This document shows, piece by piece, positions 43,219-52,603 of a stretch of DNA of 64,000 bases (its first letter is position 1; every line of letters begins with the position of its first letter). Both the position numbers and the translations under genes were made by a program. Under the pieces are notes generated by a model. It ran no database searches. It was not told the DNA's origin and saw only the letters and a list, made by a program, of their open reading frames with translations. Source of the DNA: JAJDXW01 sp965214795 (GTDB taxonomy: Bacteria; Pseudomonadota; Gammaproteobacteria; HK1); NCBI GenBank assembly GCA_965214795.1, contig OZ243976.1, positions 5,084,001 to 5,148,000 of the forward strand, read 5' to 3'.

Positions 43219-44904
43219 CCCCTCGACCCCGTAGACCTCCCACGCCCGCTCCGCGGTGAGGAGGCCGTCCCGCACGTCCCGGCGCACCCGCTCCGGGTCG
43301 CGCCGCCTCGGGTCTCCGAGGCCACCGCCGTTTCCGGTGACCACCCGGATGACGTCGTCCCGCCGGGTGGCGAGGCCGGACACGAAGGCGAAGCGCTCGC
43401 GCTCCCCCTCCTTCGGGATGAACTCGATGTAGTTCGGCGACCCTTCGCGGCCGCCGTCGAGCGCCCAGGCCGGGAACTTCGAGCGCGTGTACCCCGCGGT
43501 GAGGAAGCCGTTGTCGGCGCGGACCCGATAGTCCATGACGATACCGCGCCCCCCGGTGAACTCGCCCTCTCCGCCGGGCTCGGTATTGAGCTCCATGCGG
43601 TCGACCCAGAGCCCGTTCCGGGCCTCGTTCACCTCCGCCGGACAGTTGAAGGTCTCTCCGTGGAGGCCGCTGAACATGGCGCTGTTGCCGTCCGTCCCGC
43701 GCCGCGCGCCCCAGCCGCCGAGCTGCGGCTCGATGATGGTGTACGTCCGCCCCGTGTCGGGGTGGGTGCCCCCGATGAACGTGCCGCAGACGGACGCGAA
43801 GTGCCCGGCCGCAAGCCGCTCCGGCATGTGCGGGGCGAGGCACCTCCACATGATGTCGTAGGCCCGGAGCTCGATCTCGTAGTAGAACCCGAGGGGCGCC
43901 GGCTCCCTCGCGTGGAAGACCGAACCCTCCCGGGTGAGGAGGCGGATGGGCCGGAACGAGCCCGCGTTGCAGGGCGATTCCGGCTCGGTCAGCGACTTGA
44001 AGATCGCCTGGGCCATCACCATCACCCCGTCGCGGCTCGTGTTGACGGGGTTGGAAGCCTGATCGGGATTGTCCCGGAGGTCCACCACGAACTCGTCGGC
44101 CGCGATCGTGATCCTGACGTTGTAGATCTGTCCGTCGTCCTGCTCCTCGGAAAGCTCGTAGGAGCCCTTCGGGAGCTCCGCGAGCTCCGCGCGCGAGACC
44201 TGTTCCCCGTAGTCCATGAACGTCGCCATGGCCCGCTCGAAGGTGGCCGCGCCGTAGGTCTCCGCGATCTCGACGATGCGCCTCGTTCCGATGCGAACGG
44301 AAGCGATGGCCGCCCAGACGTCGCCTTCGAGAACGTCGGGCATCCGCGAGTTCACCTTGACGATCTCCATCACCGGCCGGATCGGCTCGCCCCGCGAGAT
44401 GATCTTCACCGCGGGCAGACGCAGCCCTTCCTGGAATATCTCGGTCGCCTCGCCGGTAAGCGACCCTGGGGCCATGCCGCCGACATCGGAGTTGTGGGCG
44501 ATGTTGGCGGTCCAGGCGATGATGCGCCCGCCCGCGAAGACGGGCATGGCCACCACGATGTCGTTCAGGTGGGTAACCCCCCCGTGGTAGGGGTCGTTGG
44601 TGGCGAAGACGTCGCCCGGCTCGACCTCGCCCGGCTGGTCGTACTTGGCCGCGATCACCTTCACCGCCTTGTCGAGCACCCCGATGAAGGCGGGGATCCC
44701 CGCCCCCGAGCAGGCGATCTCCCCGTTCGCGTCCATGATCCCGGTGCCCATGTCGAGCACTTCGTAGATGATCGAGCTCATCGCGGTCTTCTTCATGGCC
44801 GCGAACATCTCGTCGGCCGCGGTCTGAAGCGAGTTCTGGATGATCTCGAGCGTGATCGGATCGTCCGCCGGAGGGCGGTTCGAAGGGCTCGTTGCGTCGG
44901 TCAT
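43216..44904 (-). CDS. hyuB: Hydantoinase B / oxoprolinase beta-type subunit
   Basis: 562 residues matching HyuB/oxoprolinase B: DPITLEIIQNSLQTAADEMF, then AMKKTAMSSIIYEVLDMGTG, FATNDPYHGGVTHLNDIVVA and near the end GGGLGDPRRRDPERVRRDV. With HyuA it performs ATP-dependent ring opening of hydantoins, 5-oxoproline or related lactams. The stop codon TAG is the first three bases of the adjacent MITE-1, so a few native C-terminal residues may have been replaced. HyuA ends 13 bases upstream of its start. Confidence 0.92.
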   Translation of the reverse strand: MTDATSPSNRPPADDPITLEIIQNSLQTAADEMFAAMKKTAMSSIIYEVLDMGTGIMDANGEIACSGAGIPAFIGVLDKAVKVIAAKYDQPGEVEPGDVFATNDPYHGGVTHLNDIVVAMPVFAGGRIIAWTANIAHNSDVGGMAPGSLTGEATEIFQEGLRLPAVKIISRGEPIRPVMEIVKVNSRMPDVLEGDVWAAIASVRIGTRRIVEIAETYGAATFERAMATFMDYGEQVSRAELAELPKGSYELSEEQDDGQIYNVRITIAADEFVVDLRDNPDQASNPVNTSRDGVMVMAQAIFKSLTEPESPCNAGSFRPIRLLTREGSVFHAREPAPLGFYYEIELRAYDIMWRCLAPHMPERLAAGHFASVCGTFIGGTHPDTGRTYTIIEPQLGGWGARRGTDGNSAMFSGLHGETFNCPAEVNEARNGLWVDRMELNTEPGGEGEFTGGRGIVMDYRVRADNGFLTAGYTRSKFPAWALDGGREGSPNYIEFIPKEGERERFAFVSGLATRRDDVIRVVTGNGGGLGDPRRRDPERVRRDVRDGLLTAERAWEVYGVEG

Positions 44905-44917
44905 GCCGGATCTCCTC

Positions 44918-47005
44918 TCAGCCTTGGAGGTGGATGTGAAGGTTGCGGTAGCCGTCCACCGATACCTGGTTGCCGGGGTGGACCACCACCGTGCTCCAGG
45001 GATCTTCGATGACCGCGGGTCCGGCGAGGGTCATGCCCGCCCCGAGCCGCTCCCCGTCGTAGATGGCCGCGCGATGGACCCCTTCGAGGGCGTAGTCGAC
45101 CTCGCGCCAACCCTTGCGGGCCGCGGCGGCCGGGCCGGCGGCGGGCTCCCCGGACGGCTCGTGCTCCACCAGGGTCGGCTTGCCGACCTCGACGGCCGCG
45201 ACCAGGTGGATCCCGACCATCTCGACCGGCGCGCCGAGCCGATAGGTGTACTCGCGTTCGTAGCTCTCGTGGAAGGAGGCCTCGATGGCCGCGATCCGGT
45301 CCCCGGTGACCGGCCCCCCTTCGAGGCGCACCTCCGTCGTGTGCTCCTGGTTCTGGTAGCGGAACTTGCCGAAGCGAAGGAAGGACACCCGCGAGGGCTC
45401 GATCCCCTCGGCCGCGAACTGCCCGCGCGCCCGCGCCTCGGTTTCGGCGAAGACCGCCTCGATGTCCCGGGCGCGGCCGGGCTCCAGATCGGCCAGGTGG
45501 GTGACGAAGTAGTCACGCCGGAGGTCCGACATCATCATGCCCCAGGCGGAGAACACCGAGGCGCCGACCGGCACCACCACTTTCCGGACCCCCAGCTCCT
45601 GCGCGAGCGCGACCGCGTGCATCCCGCCCCCGCCCCCGAACGCGACGAGGGTGAAGTCGCGCGGATCGAAGCCGCGATTGACCGACACGAGCTTGAGCGC
45701 GTTGACCATGTTGTTGTTGGCGATGCGGACGATGCCGCGCGCCGCCTCCGCCGCATCGACCCCGAGCTTCGCCCCGACCGCCTCGATCGCCCGCCCCGCC
45801 GCGGCCATGTCGGCGGTGGACTCCCCGCCGCGGAAGTAGTCCCGGTTGATGCGGCCGAGCCAGAGGTTGGCGTCGGTGGTCGTCGCCTCGGCCCCGCCCC
45901 GCCCGTACGCGGCGGGGCCGGGCATGGCGCCCGCCGACCGCGGTCCGACGTGAAGCTTGCCGAAGTCGTCGACCCACGCGATCGAGCCCCCGCCCGCGCC
46001 GATCTCCACGAGATCGACCACCGGCACGAGAATCGGATAGCCGGAGGAAGTCCGGTCCCGCTCGATCCAGTAGTCGGTCATGATGCGCACCTGCCCGCCC
46101 TCGACGAGAGAGCACTTCGCGGTCGTTCCGCCCACGTCGAGGGCGATCACGTCGGGTTCGTCGATGAGCCGGCCGAGCTCCGCCGCGCCCCACACCCCGG
46201 AGGCGGGACCCGATTCCACCATCGTGATCGGGGTGCGAGCGACCGCATCGACCGAATCCACCCCGCAGTTCGACTGCATGACGTAGAGGCTTCCCGCAAA
46301 GCCCTGCTCTTCGAGTCCCGTGTCGAGACGCTGGAGATAGCGCTCCGCGACGAGCTGGACGTAGGCGGAGAGCACGGTCGTGCTGGTGCGCTCGTACTCG
46401 CGCCACTCGCGCGTGATCTGATGCGACGAGACGGCCGGAACCTCCGGCCAGAGCCGGCGAAGCGCGGCGAGCGCGGCCTGCTCGTGGGCAGGGTTCGCAT
46501 AGGAATGCAGGAAGCAGACGGCCACCGCCTCCACCCCGTCCGCCCGGAAGTCCGCGACGATGCCGGGGAGCGGCGCGAGGTCGAGGGGCTTCACCTCCTC
46601 GCCCCGGTAGCTCATCCGCCCCGGCAGCTCGCGGCGAAGGTACCGGGGGACAAAGGGGGCGGGCTTGCGGTAGTGGAGGTTGAAGAAGTCGGGCCGGTTT
46701 CCGCGGGCGATCGCGAGGGTGTCGCGGAACCCCTCGGAGGCGATGAGGCCGACCTTCGCGCCGGTGCGCTCGGTCAGGGCGTTGATGACCACGGTGGTGC
46801 CGTGCGCGAGGAAGCCGACCGAGGCGGCATCGACCCGCGCCTTGGCCATGACGTCCAGCACGCCGCGCTCGAAGTCGGGGGGCGTGGTGTCCGATTTCGC
46901 GGTCCGGATGGTCGACCGGCCGGTCGTCTCGTCCACCTCGAAGGTGACGAGGTCGGTGAACGTTCCGCCGACGTCGGTCGCGACACGGATGGAGCTCGAG
47001 GTCAT
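44918..47005 (-). CDS. hyuA: Hydantoinase A / oxoprolinase alpha-type subunit
   Basis: 695 residues with actin-like ATPase segments: VATDVGGTFTDLVTFEVDET at the start, FLAHGTTVVINALTERTG, DVIALDVGGTTAKCSLVEGG near 290 and IGAGGGSIAWVD. It supplies the ATP-binding half of the hydantoinase/oxoprolinase. Downstream hyuB is 13 bases away, and the ABC transporter ATPase gene upstream ends 28 bases before it, so uptake and ring opening appear to be one transcription unit. Confidence 0.93.
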   Translation of the reverse strand: MTSSSIRVATDVGGTFTDLVTFEVDETTGRSTIRTAKSDTTPPDFERGVLDVMAKARVDAASVGFLAHGTTVVINALTERTGAKVGLIASEGFRDTLAIARGNRPDFFNLHYRKPAPFVPRYLRRELPGRMSYRGEEVKPLDLAPLPGIVADFRADGVEAVAVCFLHSYANPAHEQAALAALRRLWPEVPAVSSHQITREWREYERTSTTVLSAYVQLVAERYLQRLDTGLEEQGFAGSLYVMQSNCGVDSVDAVARTPITMVESGPASGVWGAAELGRLIDEPDVIALDVGGTTAKCSLVEGGQVRIMTDYWIERDRTSSGYPILVPVVDLVEIGAGGGSIAWVDDFGKLHVGPRSAGAMPGPAAYGRGGAEATTTDANLWLGRINRDYFRGGESTADMAAAGRAIEAVGAKLGVDAAEAARGIVRIANNNMVNALKLVSVNRGFDPRDFTLVAFGGGGGMHAVALAQELGVRKVVVPVGASVFSAWGMMMSDLRRDYFVTHLADLEPGRARDIEAVFAETEARARGQFAAEGIEPSRVSFLRFGKFRYQNQEHTTEVRLEGGPVTGDRIAAIEASFHESYEREYTYRLGAPVEMVGIHLVAAVEVGKPTLVEHEPSGEPAAGPAAAARKGWREVDYALEGVHRAAIYDGERLGAGMTLAGPAVIEDPWSTVVVHPGNQVSVDGYRNLHIHLQG

Positions 47006-47033
47006 CGACGGTCTCTCCCGTATGCAATGGAGG

Positions 47034-47858
47034 TCATGAGGTCCCCTGCGCGGGGATCGGCGCCGAGGCCAAGCTCTCCCGGAGCCGCTCTTCCGCCCGG
47101 GTGATCACCGGCACGGCGCTGATGAGGCGCCGCGTGCAGCGGTTCTTCGGAGACGAGAAGAGGTCGTCCGTGACCCCCATCTCGACGAGCCGCCCCCGCT
47201 CGAACACGGCGACCCGGTCCGCGATGTTGCGCACCACGGAGAGGTCGTGGGTGATGAAGACGTAAGTGAGGCCGCGGCGCGGCCGGAGCTCCGCGAGGAG
47301 CTTGAGCACCCGCGCCTGGACGAGGACGTCGAGCGCCGAGGTGGGCTCGTCCAGGACGACGAGCTCCGACCGGCATGCGAGCGCGCGGGCAATCGCGACC
47401 CGCTGGCGCTCACCGCCCGAGAGGGCGGCCGGATAACGCTCCGCGAACCCCGCGGGAAGGCCGACCTCCGCAAGCAGGGCGCGGACCGCGCGCGACCGAC
47501 CCTCGCGCCGGCCGATGTCGTGCACGTCGAGAGCGAGGCGAAGCGATGCCCCGATCGTGCGCTTCGGATTGAGCGAAGAGAGCGGGTTCTGCTGCACGAG
47601 CTGGACGAGGCGCCGGTGGCGCAGCTCGCGCCTCTCGGGCAGTGGCTCGCCCCGGAACCGGATCTCGCCCGCCGCCGGCGGATAGACGCCGAGGATGAGG
47701 TTCGCGAGCGTGCTCTTCCCGGAGCCGGACTCTCCGACCACCGCGAGACACTCCCCCGCGCGGAGGTCGAAGGAGACGTCGCTCGCGGCGAGGATCCGGC
47801 GGTCCCCGATCCGGAACTCCTTGGACACGCCGCGCAGGGAGAGCAGCGGCGCGGTCAT
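47034..47858 (-). CDS. Dipeptide/oligopeptide-type ABC transporter ATPase (OppF/DppF-like)
   Basis: 274 residues. Walker A GESGSGKSTLANLILG is at ~41-56, the Q-loop LVQQNPLSSLNPKRTIG, the signature ALSGGERQRVAIARAL, and Walker B LVVLDEPTSALDVLVQA. It is the second ATPase of the peptide-type importer encoded in this operon. The start overlaps the stop of the first ATPase gene by four bases. Confidence 0.9.
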   Translation of the reverse strand: MTAPLLSLRGVSKEFRIGDRRILAASDVSFDLRAGECLAVVGESGSGKSTLANLILGVYPPAAGEIRFRGEPLPERRELRHRRLVQLVQQNPLSSLNPKRTIGASLRLALDVHDIGRREGRSRAVRALLAEVGLPAGFAERYPAALSGGERQRVAIARALACRSELVVLDEPTSALDVLVQARVLKLLAELRPRRGLTYVFITHDLSVVRNIADRVAVFERGRLVEMGVTDDLFSSPKNRCTRRLISAVPVITRAEERLRESLASAPIPAQGTS

Positions 47859-48904
47859 CGCGCGGTCTCCCCGCCGCTCCCGGCGCCGCCACCCCCACCC
47901 CCACCGCGCGCGGCGACCGCACGGCTTCCGGTCCCGCCGCGGATGCCGGCCCCGCCCCCGCGGCCGTTCCCGTCGCGACGGCCATCGCCTTCGCGCCGGT
48001 CGTGCACCACGAGGGGAGCGGTGAAATCTCCGCTCTCCGCCTCGATCTCGGGGAGGCCGCCGCCGGTGATCCGCGGGACCGCCGCCATCAGCGCCCGCGT
48101 ATAGGCATGGCGCGGGTTGCCGAAGAGGGACGCGGTCGGCCCCTCCTCGACGATCCGGCCCCGGTAGATGACGAAAACCCGGTCCGCGAACTCGCGCACC
48201 ACCCCGAGGTTGTGCGAGATGAACAGGACGGCGGTGCGGTGGTTCTCGACGAGCTCGCGCATGAGCCGCAGGGTACGCGCCTGCACCGTCACGTCGAGGG
48301 CGGTCCCCGGCTCGTCCGCGATGAGCAGGGACGGCTCGTTGGCGAGGGCCATCGCGATCATCACCCGCTGGTTCATGCCGCCGGAGAGCTGGAACGGGTA
48401 GGAACGGAGCACCCGGTCCGGGTCGTCGATCGACACCTCGGCGAGGATCCCCGCCGCCCGCTCCCGGACCGCCGCGCGGCCGATGGCCGGGTCGACCCGC
48501 TTCAGCACCTCCTCGAACTGGTCCTCGATCCGGTAGACGGGATTCAGCGACGAGGTCGGATCCTGAAAGATCATGGTCATGCGCGTGCCGCGGAGACGCC
48601 GCCGCTCCGGGGCGGCAAGGCGCTCGAGGTCCCGCCCCTCGAAGGACACGGTCCCCGAGACCCGCGCCGACCGCAACGACTGCAGGAGCCCCAGCACGAT
48701 CCGGGCGGTGACCGACTTGCCCGAACCCGACTCGCCCACGAGGGCGACCCGTTCGCCGGGAGCGATGTCGAGCGAGATCCCGTGCAGCACCTCGACCAGG
48801 CCGGCGTAACCCTTGAACGAGAGCCGGAGGTCGCGGATCGCGAGGGTGGGGACGGCCGCGTGCCCGGCCGAGCGCCCGGCCGGCAATTCGCTTCCCGCCC
48901 GCAT
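47855..48904 (-). CDS. Dipeptide/oligopeptide-type ABC transporter ATPase (OppD/DppD-like)
   Basis: 349 residues from an ATG that overlaps the permease stop (ATGA). Walker A GESGSGKSVTARIVLG, FQDPTSSLNPVYRIEDQ, signature QLSGGMNQRVMIAMAL, Walker B LLIADEPGTALDVTVQA. After the usual end (HAYTRALMAAVPR) it carries an unusual ~40-residue Gly/Arg-rich tail (ARGGGGGGGAGSGG) encoded by repetitive GC-rich DNA; this tail lacks the Fe-S cysteine block of some OppD/F proteins. Confidence 0.9.
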   Translation of the reverse strand: MRAGSELPAGRSAGHAAVPTLAIRDLRLSFKGYAGLVEVLHGISLDIAPGERVALVGESGSGKSVTARIVLGLLQSLRSARVSGTVSFEGRDLERLAAPERRRLRGTRMTMIFQDPTSSLNPVYRIEDQFEEVLKRVDPAIGRAAVRERAAGILAEVSIDDPDRVLRSYPFQLSGGMNQRVMIAMALANEPSLLIADEPGTALDVTVQARTLRLMRELVENHRTAVLFISHNLGVVREFADRVFVIYRGRIVEEGPTASLFGNPRHAYTRALMAAVPRITGGGLPEIEAESGDFTAPLVVHDRREGDGRRDGNGRGGGAGIRGGTGSRAVAARGGGGGGGAGSGGETAR

Positions 48905-49737
48905 CACCGGTCCGCCCCCAGCACTTCGCGCAGCGCGTCGCCCACCAAGTTGAAGCCGAACACCGCGACGAGTATCGCGAGACCCGGGAAGATCGTAAGC
49001 CACCAGGAGTCGGGGAGGTAGCGCGCGCCGTCCGCCACCATCGAGCCGAGATCGGGGGTCGGCGGCTGCACGCCGAGGCCGAGGAAGGAGAGCGACGACG
49101 CGATGAGGATGACGAACCCGAGATCGAGGGTCATCTTGGTGACGACCGCCGCGAAGCAGTTCGGGAGGATCTCCCGGAACATGACGTGGAGGCGCGACGC
49201 CCCGATCACCTCCGCGGCGAGTACGTAGCCTTCCTCCTTCTCCGCTCGCGTGACGCCGTACACGAGACGCGCGTACCACGGCCACCACATCGCGGTGACC
49301 GCCATCATCCCGTTGAGGAGGGTCGGCTCGAGGACGCCCATGATCGACATCGCGAGCACGAGGGGCGGGATGGAGAGAAACACGTCCGTCACGCGCATGA
49401 GCACCGATTCGGTCCACCCGCCGAGATAGCCCGCGGCGAGCCCGACGACGACGCCGATCGGGGTCGCGATCGCGAGCACCACCACCCCGAGGAGGAGGGA
49501 GATGCGGTACGCGTAGAGGATGCGGCTGAAGAGGTCGCGGCCGACGAGGTCGGTCCCCATCAGGTAGGGCCACGCGGGCGGGCGGTTGAAGTTGGCGAAG
49601 TCGACGACCGCCCCGCGGTGCTCCGGAAACGGGGCGACGAGATCCGCGAGCAGCGCTCCCGCGACCACCGCGCCCACGAGGGCGAGCCCGAGAAGCGACA
49701 GGGGGTTCGAGACCAGAATCGCGATCGTGCGCTTCAT
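48904..49737 (-). CDS. Dipeptide/oligopeptide-type ABC permease (OppC/DppC-like)
   Basis: 277 residues. An amino-terminal membrane segment (LLGLALVGAVVAGALLADLV) precedes HPMGTD-like PYLMGTDLVGRDLFSRILYA. The permease coupling loop is YVLAAEVIGASRLHVMFREI LPN, and the end is GDALREVLGADR. About six membrane segments. It pairs with the OppB-like permease encoded 82 bases upstream to form the channel. Confidence 0.9.
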   Translation of the reverse strand: MKRTIAILVSNPLSLLGLALVGAVVAGALLADLVAPFPEHRGAVVDFANFNRPPAWPYLMGTDLVGRDLFSRILYAYRISLLLGVVVLAIATPIGVVVGLAAGYLGGWTESVLMRVTDVFLSIPPLVLAMSIMGVLEPTLLNGMMAVTAMWWPWYARLVYGVTRAEKEEGYVLAAEVIGASRLHVMFREILPNCFAAVVTKMTLDLGFVILIASSLSFLGLGVQPPTPDLGSMVADGARYLPDSWWLTIFPGLAILVAVFGFNLVGDALREVLGADR

Positions 49738-49819
49738 GGCGTTCGCCGCGGGGCGCCCGGAGAGCCCGGGGCGCCCGGGTCGCGGCCCCCGCCCCGCATC
49801 CGCGCTCCGACCTCTCGAC

Positions 49820-50845
49820 TCATGACCGCCGCTCGGAGTGCCGGATGCGGGGGTTCAGGAACGTGATCAGCAGGTCGACGACGATGTTCATGATGAGGAA
49901 CGTCGCCGAGATGATGAGCACCGTGCCCACGATGGCGTTCAGGTCCTTGCGCAGGATGACGGCGACGCCGTAGCGCGAGAGGCCCGGCCAGGCGAATACC
50001 GCTTCGACCAGAAAGGCGTTGCCGAGCATGGCCGCGAAGTCGAGGCCGATGATCGTGAGCGAAGGGATGAGGGACGGCTTGAAGGCGTAGCGTCCGGCGA
50101 TGCGCCGGGCCGGGAAGCCGTAGGAGCGCGCCATCTCGATGAACGGCTTCTCGTAGGTCTCCACCATGTTGGCGCGGGTGAGCCGCGCCGCCTGCCCGAT
50201 CCCGGAAAGGGCGAGCGCGAAGGCGGGGAGGACGATGTGCCACGCCGCATTCCAGAAGGCGGCGGGGTCCCCCGCGACCAGGGTGTCGACGAGCAGGAAG
50301 CCGGTGACCGGGGCGATGGCGTAGCTGTCCGAGATGCGCCCCGCGATGGGAAAGACGGGCAGGAAGAACGCGAAGAGCAGCATCAGGATCACCGCCCACA
50401 CGAAGCTCGGCGCGGAGACCCCGAGGAGCGAGGCGAGGCGGATGGCATGGTCCGGCCAGCGGCCCCGGTAGCGGGCGGATGCGATGCCGAGGGGAAGGCC
50501 GAGCGCGATCATGACGAGCCCGGCCGCGAGGACGAGCTCCAGGGTGGCGGGGAGGAACTGGGCGATGTCGGCCGTCACCGGCCGGTTGGTGTAGAGCGAC
50601 ACCCCGAGGTCGCCGCGCGCCACGTCGCGGAGGAAGTACCCGTACTGGAGGACGATCGGCTCGTCGAGATGGAGCTCCGCCCGCAGCTTCGCGACTTGCT
50701 CGGGGGTGGCGCTCGGGCCGAGGGCGATCCGCGCCGGGTCGCCGGGAATGACCCGGGCGATGGCGAAGATGAGTACGGAGACCCCGAGCAGCACGATGCA
50801 CGAGATCCCGATCCTCCTCGAGAGGATCCGAAGGGCGGGAGACAC
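49820..50845 (-). CDS. Dipeptide/oligopeptide-type ABC permease (OppB/DppB-like)
   Basis: 341 residues from a GTG (VSPALRILSRRIG), which gives the usual OppB start; the frame is open to a GTG at 50929. Marks: GVSVLIFAIARVIPGDPARI, RGDLGVSLYTNRPV, and the EAA-like loop FIEMARSYGFPARRIAGRYA. The end is DLLITFLNPRIRHSE. Six or so membrane segments. It forms the importer channel with the next gene. Confidence 0.9.
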   Translation of the reverse strand: MSPALRILSRRIGISCIVLLGVSVLIFAIARVIPGDPARIALGPSATPEQVAKLRAELHLDEPIVLQYGYFLRDVARGDLGVSLYTNRPVTADIAQFLPATLELVLAAGLVMIALGLPLGIASARYRGRWPDHAIRLASLLGVSAPSFVWAVILMLLFAFFLPVFPIAGRISDSYAIAPVTGFLLVDTLVAGDPAAFWNAAWHIVLPAFALALSGIGQAARLTRANMVETYEKPFIEMARSYGFPARRIAGRYAFKPSLIPSLTIIGLDFAAMLGNAFLVEAVFAWPGLSRYGVAVILRKDLNAIVGTVLIISATFLIMNIVVDLLITFLNPRIRHSERRS

Positions 50846-51001
50846 GGCCCGCGGTTCCGATGATCCGCCTTGTGATCCGCCTTTCCGGCTTCCGCGGTGA
50901 AGGGCGAGGCGCGGCACGATCCTGCGCACCTCCCGCCCCTCCCGCGAGATCGAGCGGCCGGACGGCCGGCGTTGCGGCCGGCCGCCGGCCCGCTCGGCCG
51001 A

Positions 51002-52603
51002 TCAGTCGGTCATTTCCATCAGCCGGAACGAGAAACCCATCCCGTCCATCCCGAACGCTCGGGACGGGTCGCTCAGCGCCGGCACCTTCACCCGATTGGA
51101 GGCCGCGAAGACCGAGAGCTGGTCATGGGCGTAGATGGTGGGCGAGATCGCCATCAGCCGATCGTTGAGGGCGGCATAGGCTTGGGCCCGGGCCTCGTGG
51201 GTCATGGCGGTGCGGCCGGCGTCGAGAAGCCGGTCGACCTCCGCGTCCGAGAGATGCTCCGGCGACTGCCAGGTCCCCGAGGACGACGAGTGGTACATCC
51301 CGTAGAGCAGGGTGTCGGGATCGCCGGTGACCGCGGTCACGAAGACCTGCGAGAGGTTCGGGGTGGTCTCCGGGTTCGAGACCTGCTCGGCGAAGAGCGC
51401 CCAGGGGATCTTCCGGATCTCGGACCGGATGCCGATCTCGGCGAAGTTGGCCTGCATGAGGAGAGCGAAGCGCTCCTCGAGCGGCACCTCACCGATCCAG
51501 GTCACCTCGAGGGTGAAGTCCGACGGCGAGTGCTTGCAGTCGGCGAGATGCCTCCTCGCCGCCTCGAGATCGCGGCGCTGCGCCCGATCGGCCGGGTTGG
51601 CCCCCAGCATCGCGGCGGGGATCGCCCCGGTCGAGAGAGAGCCTTGCGAGATCTCGTCCGTGATCGCGACCATGCGAATGCCGCCCTCGTAGTCGAACGC
51701 CTTGGCGAGCGCGAGCCGGCAATCGACATCGTCGAGGGGCGGCCTCGCCGTGTTCATCTTCATGTAGAAGCCGGTCACCCCGCCCTCGGTCAGGAGCTGG
51801 TTGCCGTTCTCGGCGAGCGCCCGGAGGACCTCCGGCGGCAGCCACTGCGAGGAGATGTCGTGCTCGCCCCGGGCGATGAGGGTCCGGACGGTCGCCGCCT
51901 CGAGCCCGTAGCGAAGACGCACGGTGTCCGGGGCCGCCTCCGCGATGCCGAGGAAGTATTCCGGGCTCTTGACCATGACCGTCTCTTCCTGCGGGTTGTG
52001 GGAGGTCACCCGGTACGCGCCGGTTCCGGCGCCGTTCACCGAGAGGAATCCCTGCCCCCAGTCCTTCATCTCTCCCTCGCCCTCCCCGAGGTTTGCCATG
52101 ACGAGGGCCTTGTCCACGATCGGAAGGCGCACGAGAGACGAGACGAATGGCGCGTAGGGCGCCGAAAGCCGGAAGCGAACGGTATGCTCGTCAATGGCCT
52201 CCGCGCCTTCCACGCTGGTGAAGAGGTACGAGAGCCCCTGTCCGATCGCCTTCATCCGGTCGAACGAGAAGACGACGTCCGCCGCGGTGAGGAGATTGCC
52301 GCTCTGGAACCTCACGTCCTTGCGAAGCTCGAAGGTGAAGCTCGTACCCTCTCCCTCCCAGCTCTCTGCGAGGTGCGGGTCGTGGCCCGGCGCCCCCTGC
52401 TTTGGAATGATGAGGGTGTCGTAGACGTTGAACATCAGGATGGAGTCGGCGTAGTCGGAAGCCTTGGCCGGGTCCAGCTCGCCGACCGCCACCTCGTCGA
52501 GGCGCAGCACGCCGCCCGCCCGGGCGCTCTGCGGCGCGGCGGAAAGGAAGACCACGGCCGCGGCGGCGACCGCGGCGATAAACGGTGTCGGGTTCGGTCT
52601 CAT
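51002..52603 (-). CDS. Peptide-type ABC transporter substrate-binding protein (SBP family 5)
   Basis: 533 residues. Signal peptide FIAAVAAAAVVFLSAAPQSA RA near the start, no lipobox. Family-5 segments: NVYDTLIIPKQGAPGHDPHL AESWE and RKDVRFQSGNLLTAADVVFSF. The ligand is unknown; downstream HyuA/HyuB suggest a hydantoin, oxoproline-containing or modified peptide. The ATG overlaps the stop of the regulator gene (ATGA), so sensing and uptake genes are coupled. Confidence 0.9.
   Translation of the reverse strand: MRPNPTPFIAAVAAAAVVFLSAAPQSARAGGVLRLDEVAVGELDPAKASDYADSILMFNVYDTLIIPKQGAPGHDPHLAESWEGEGTSFTFELRKDVRFQSGNLLTAADVVFSFDRMKAIGQGLSYLFTSVEGAEAIDEHTVRFRLSAPYAPFVSSLVRLPIVDKALVMANLGEGEGEMKDWGQGFLSVNGAGTGAYRVTSHNPQEETVMVKSPEYFLGIAEAAPDTVRLRYGLEAATVRTLIARGEHDISSQWLPPEVLRALAENGNQLLTEGGVTGFYMKMNTARPPLDDVDCRLALAKAFDYEGGIRMVAITDEISQGSLSTGAIPAAMLGANPADRAQRRDLEAARRHLADCKHSPSDFTLEVTWIGEVPLEERFALLMQANFAEIGIRSEIRKIPWALFAEQVSNPETTPNLSQVFVTAVTGDPDTLLYGMYHSSSSGTWQSPEHLSDAEVDRLLDAGRTAMTHEARAQAYAALNDRLMAISPTIYAHDQLSVFAASNRVKVPALSDPSRAFGMDGMGFSFRLMEMTD

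Noticed and set aside
43168..45012. 614-codon plus-strand frame opposite hyuB
   Set aside because: Antisense shadow; hyuB has clear family sequence throughout.
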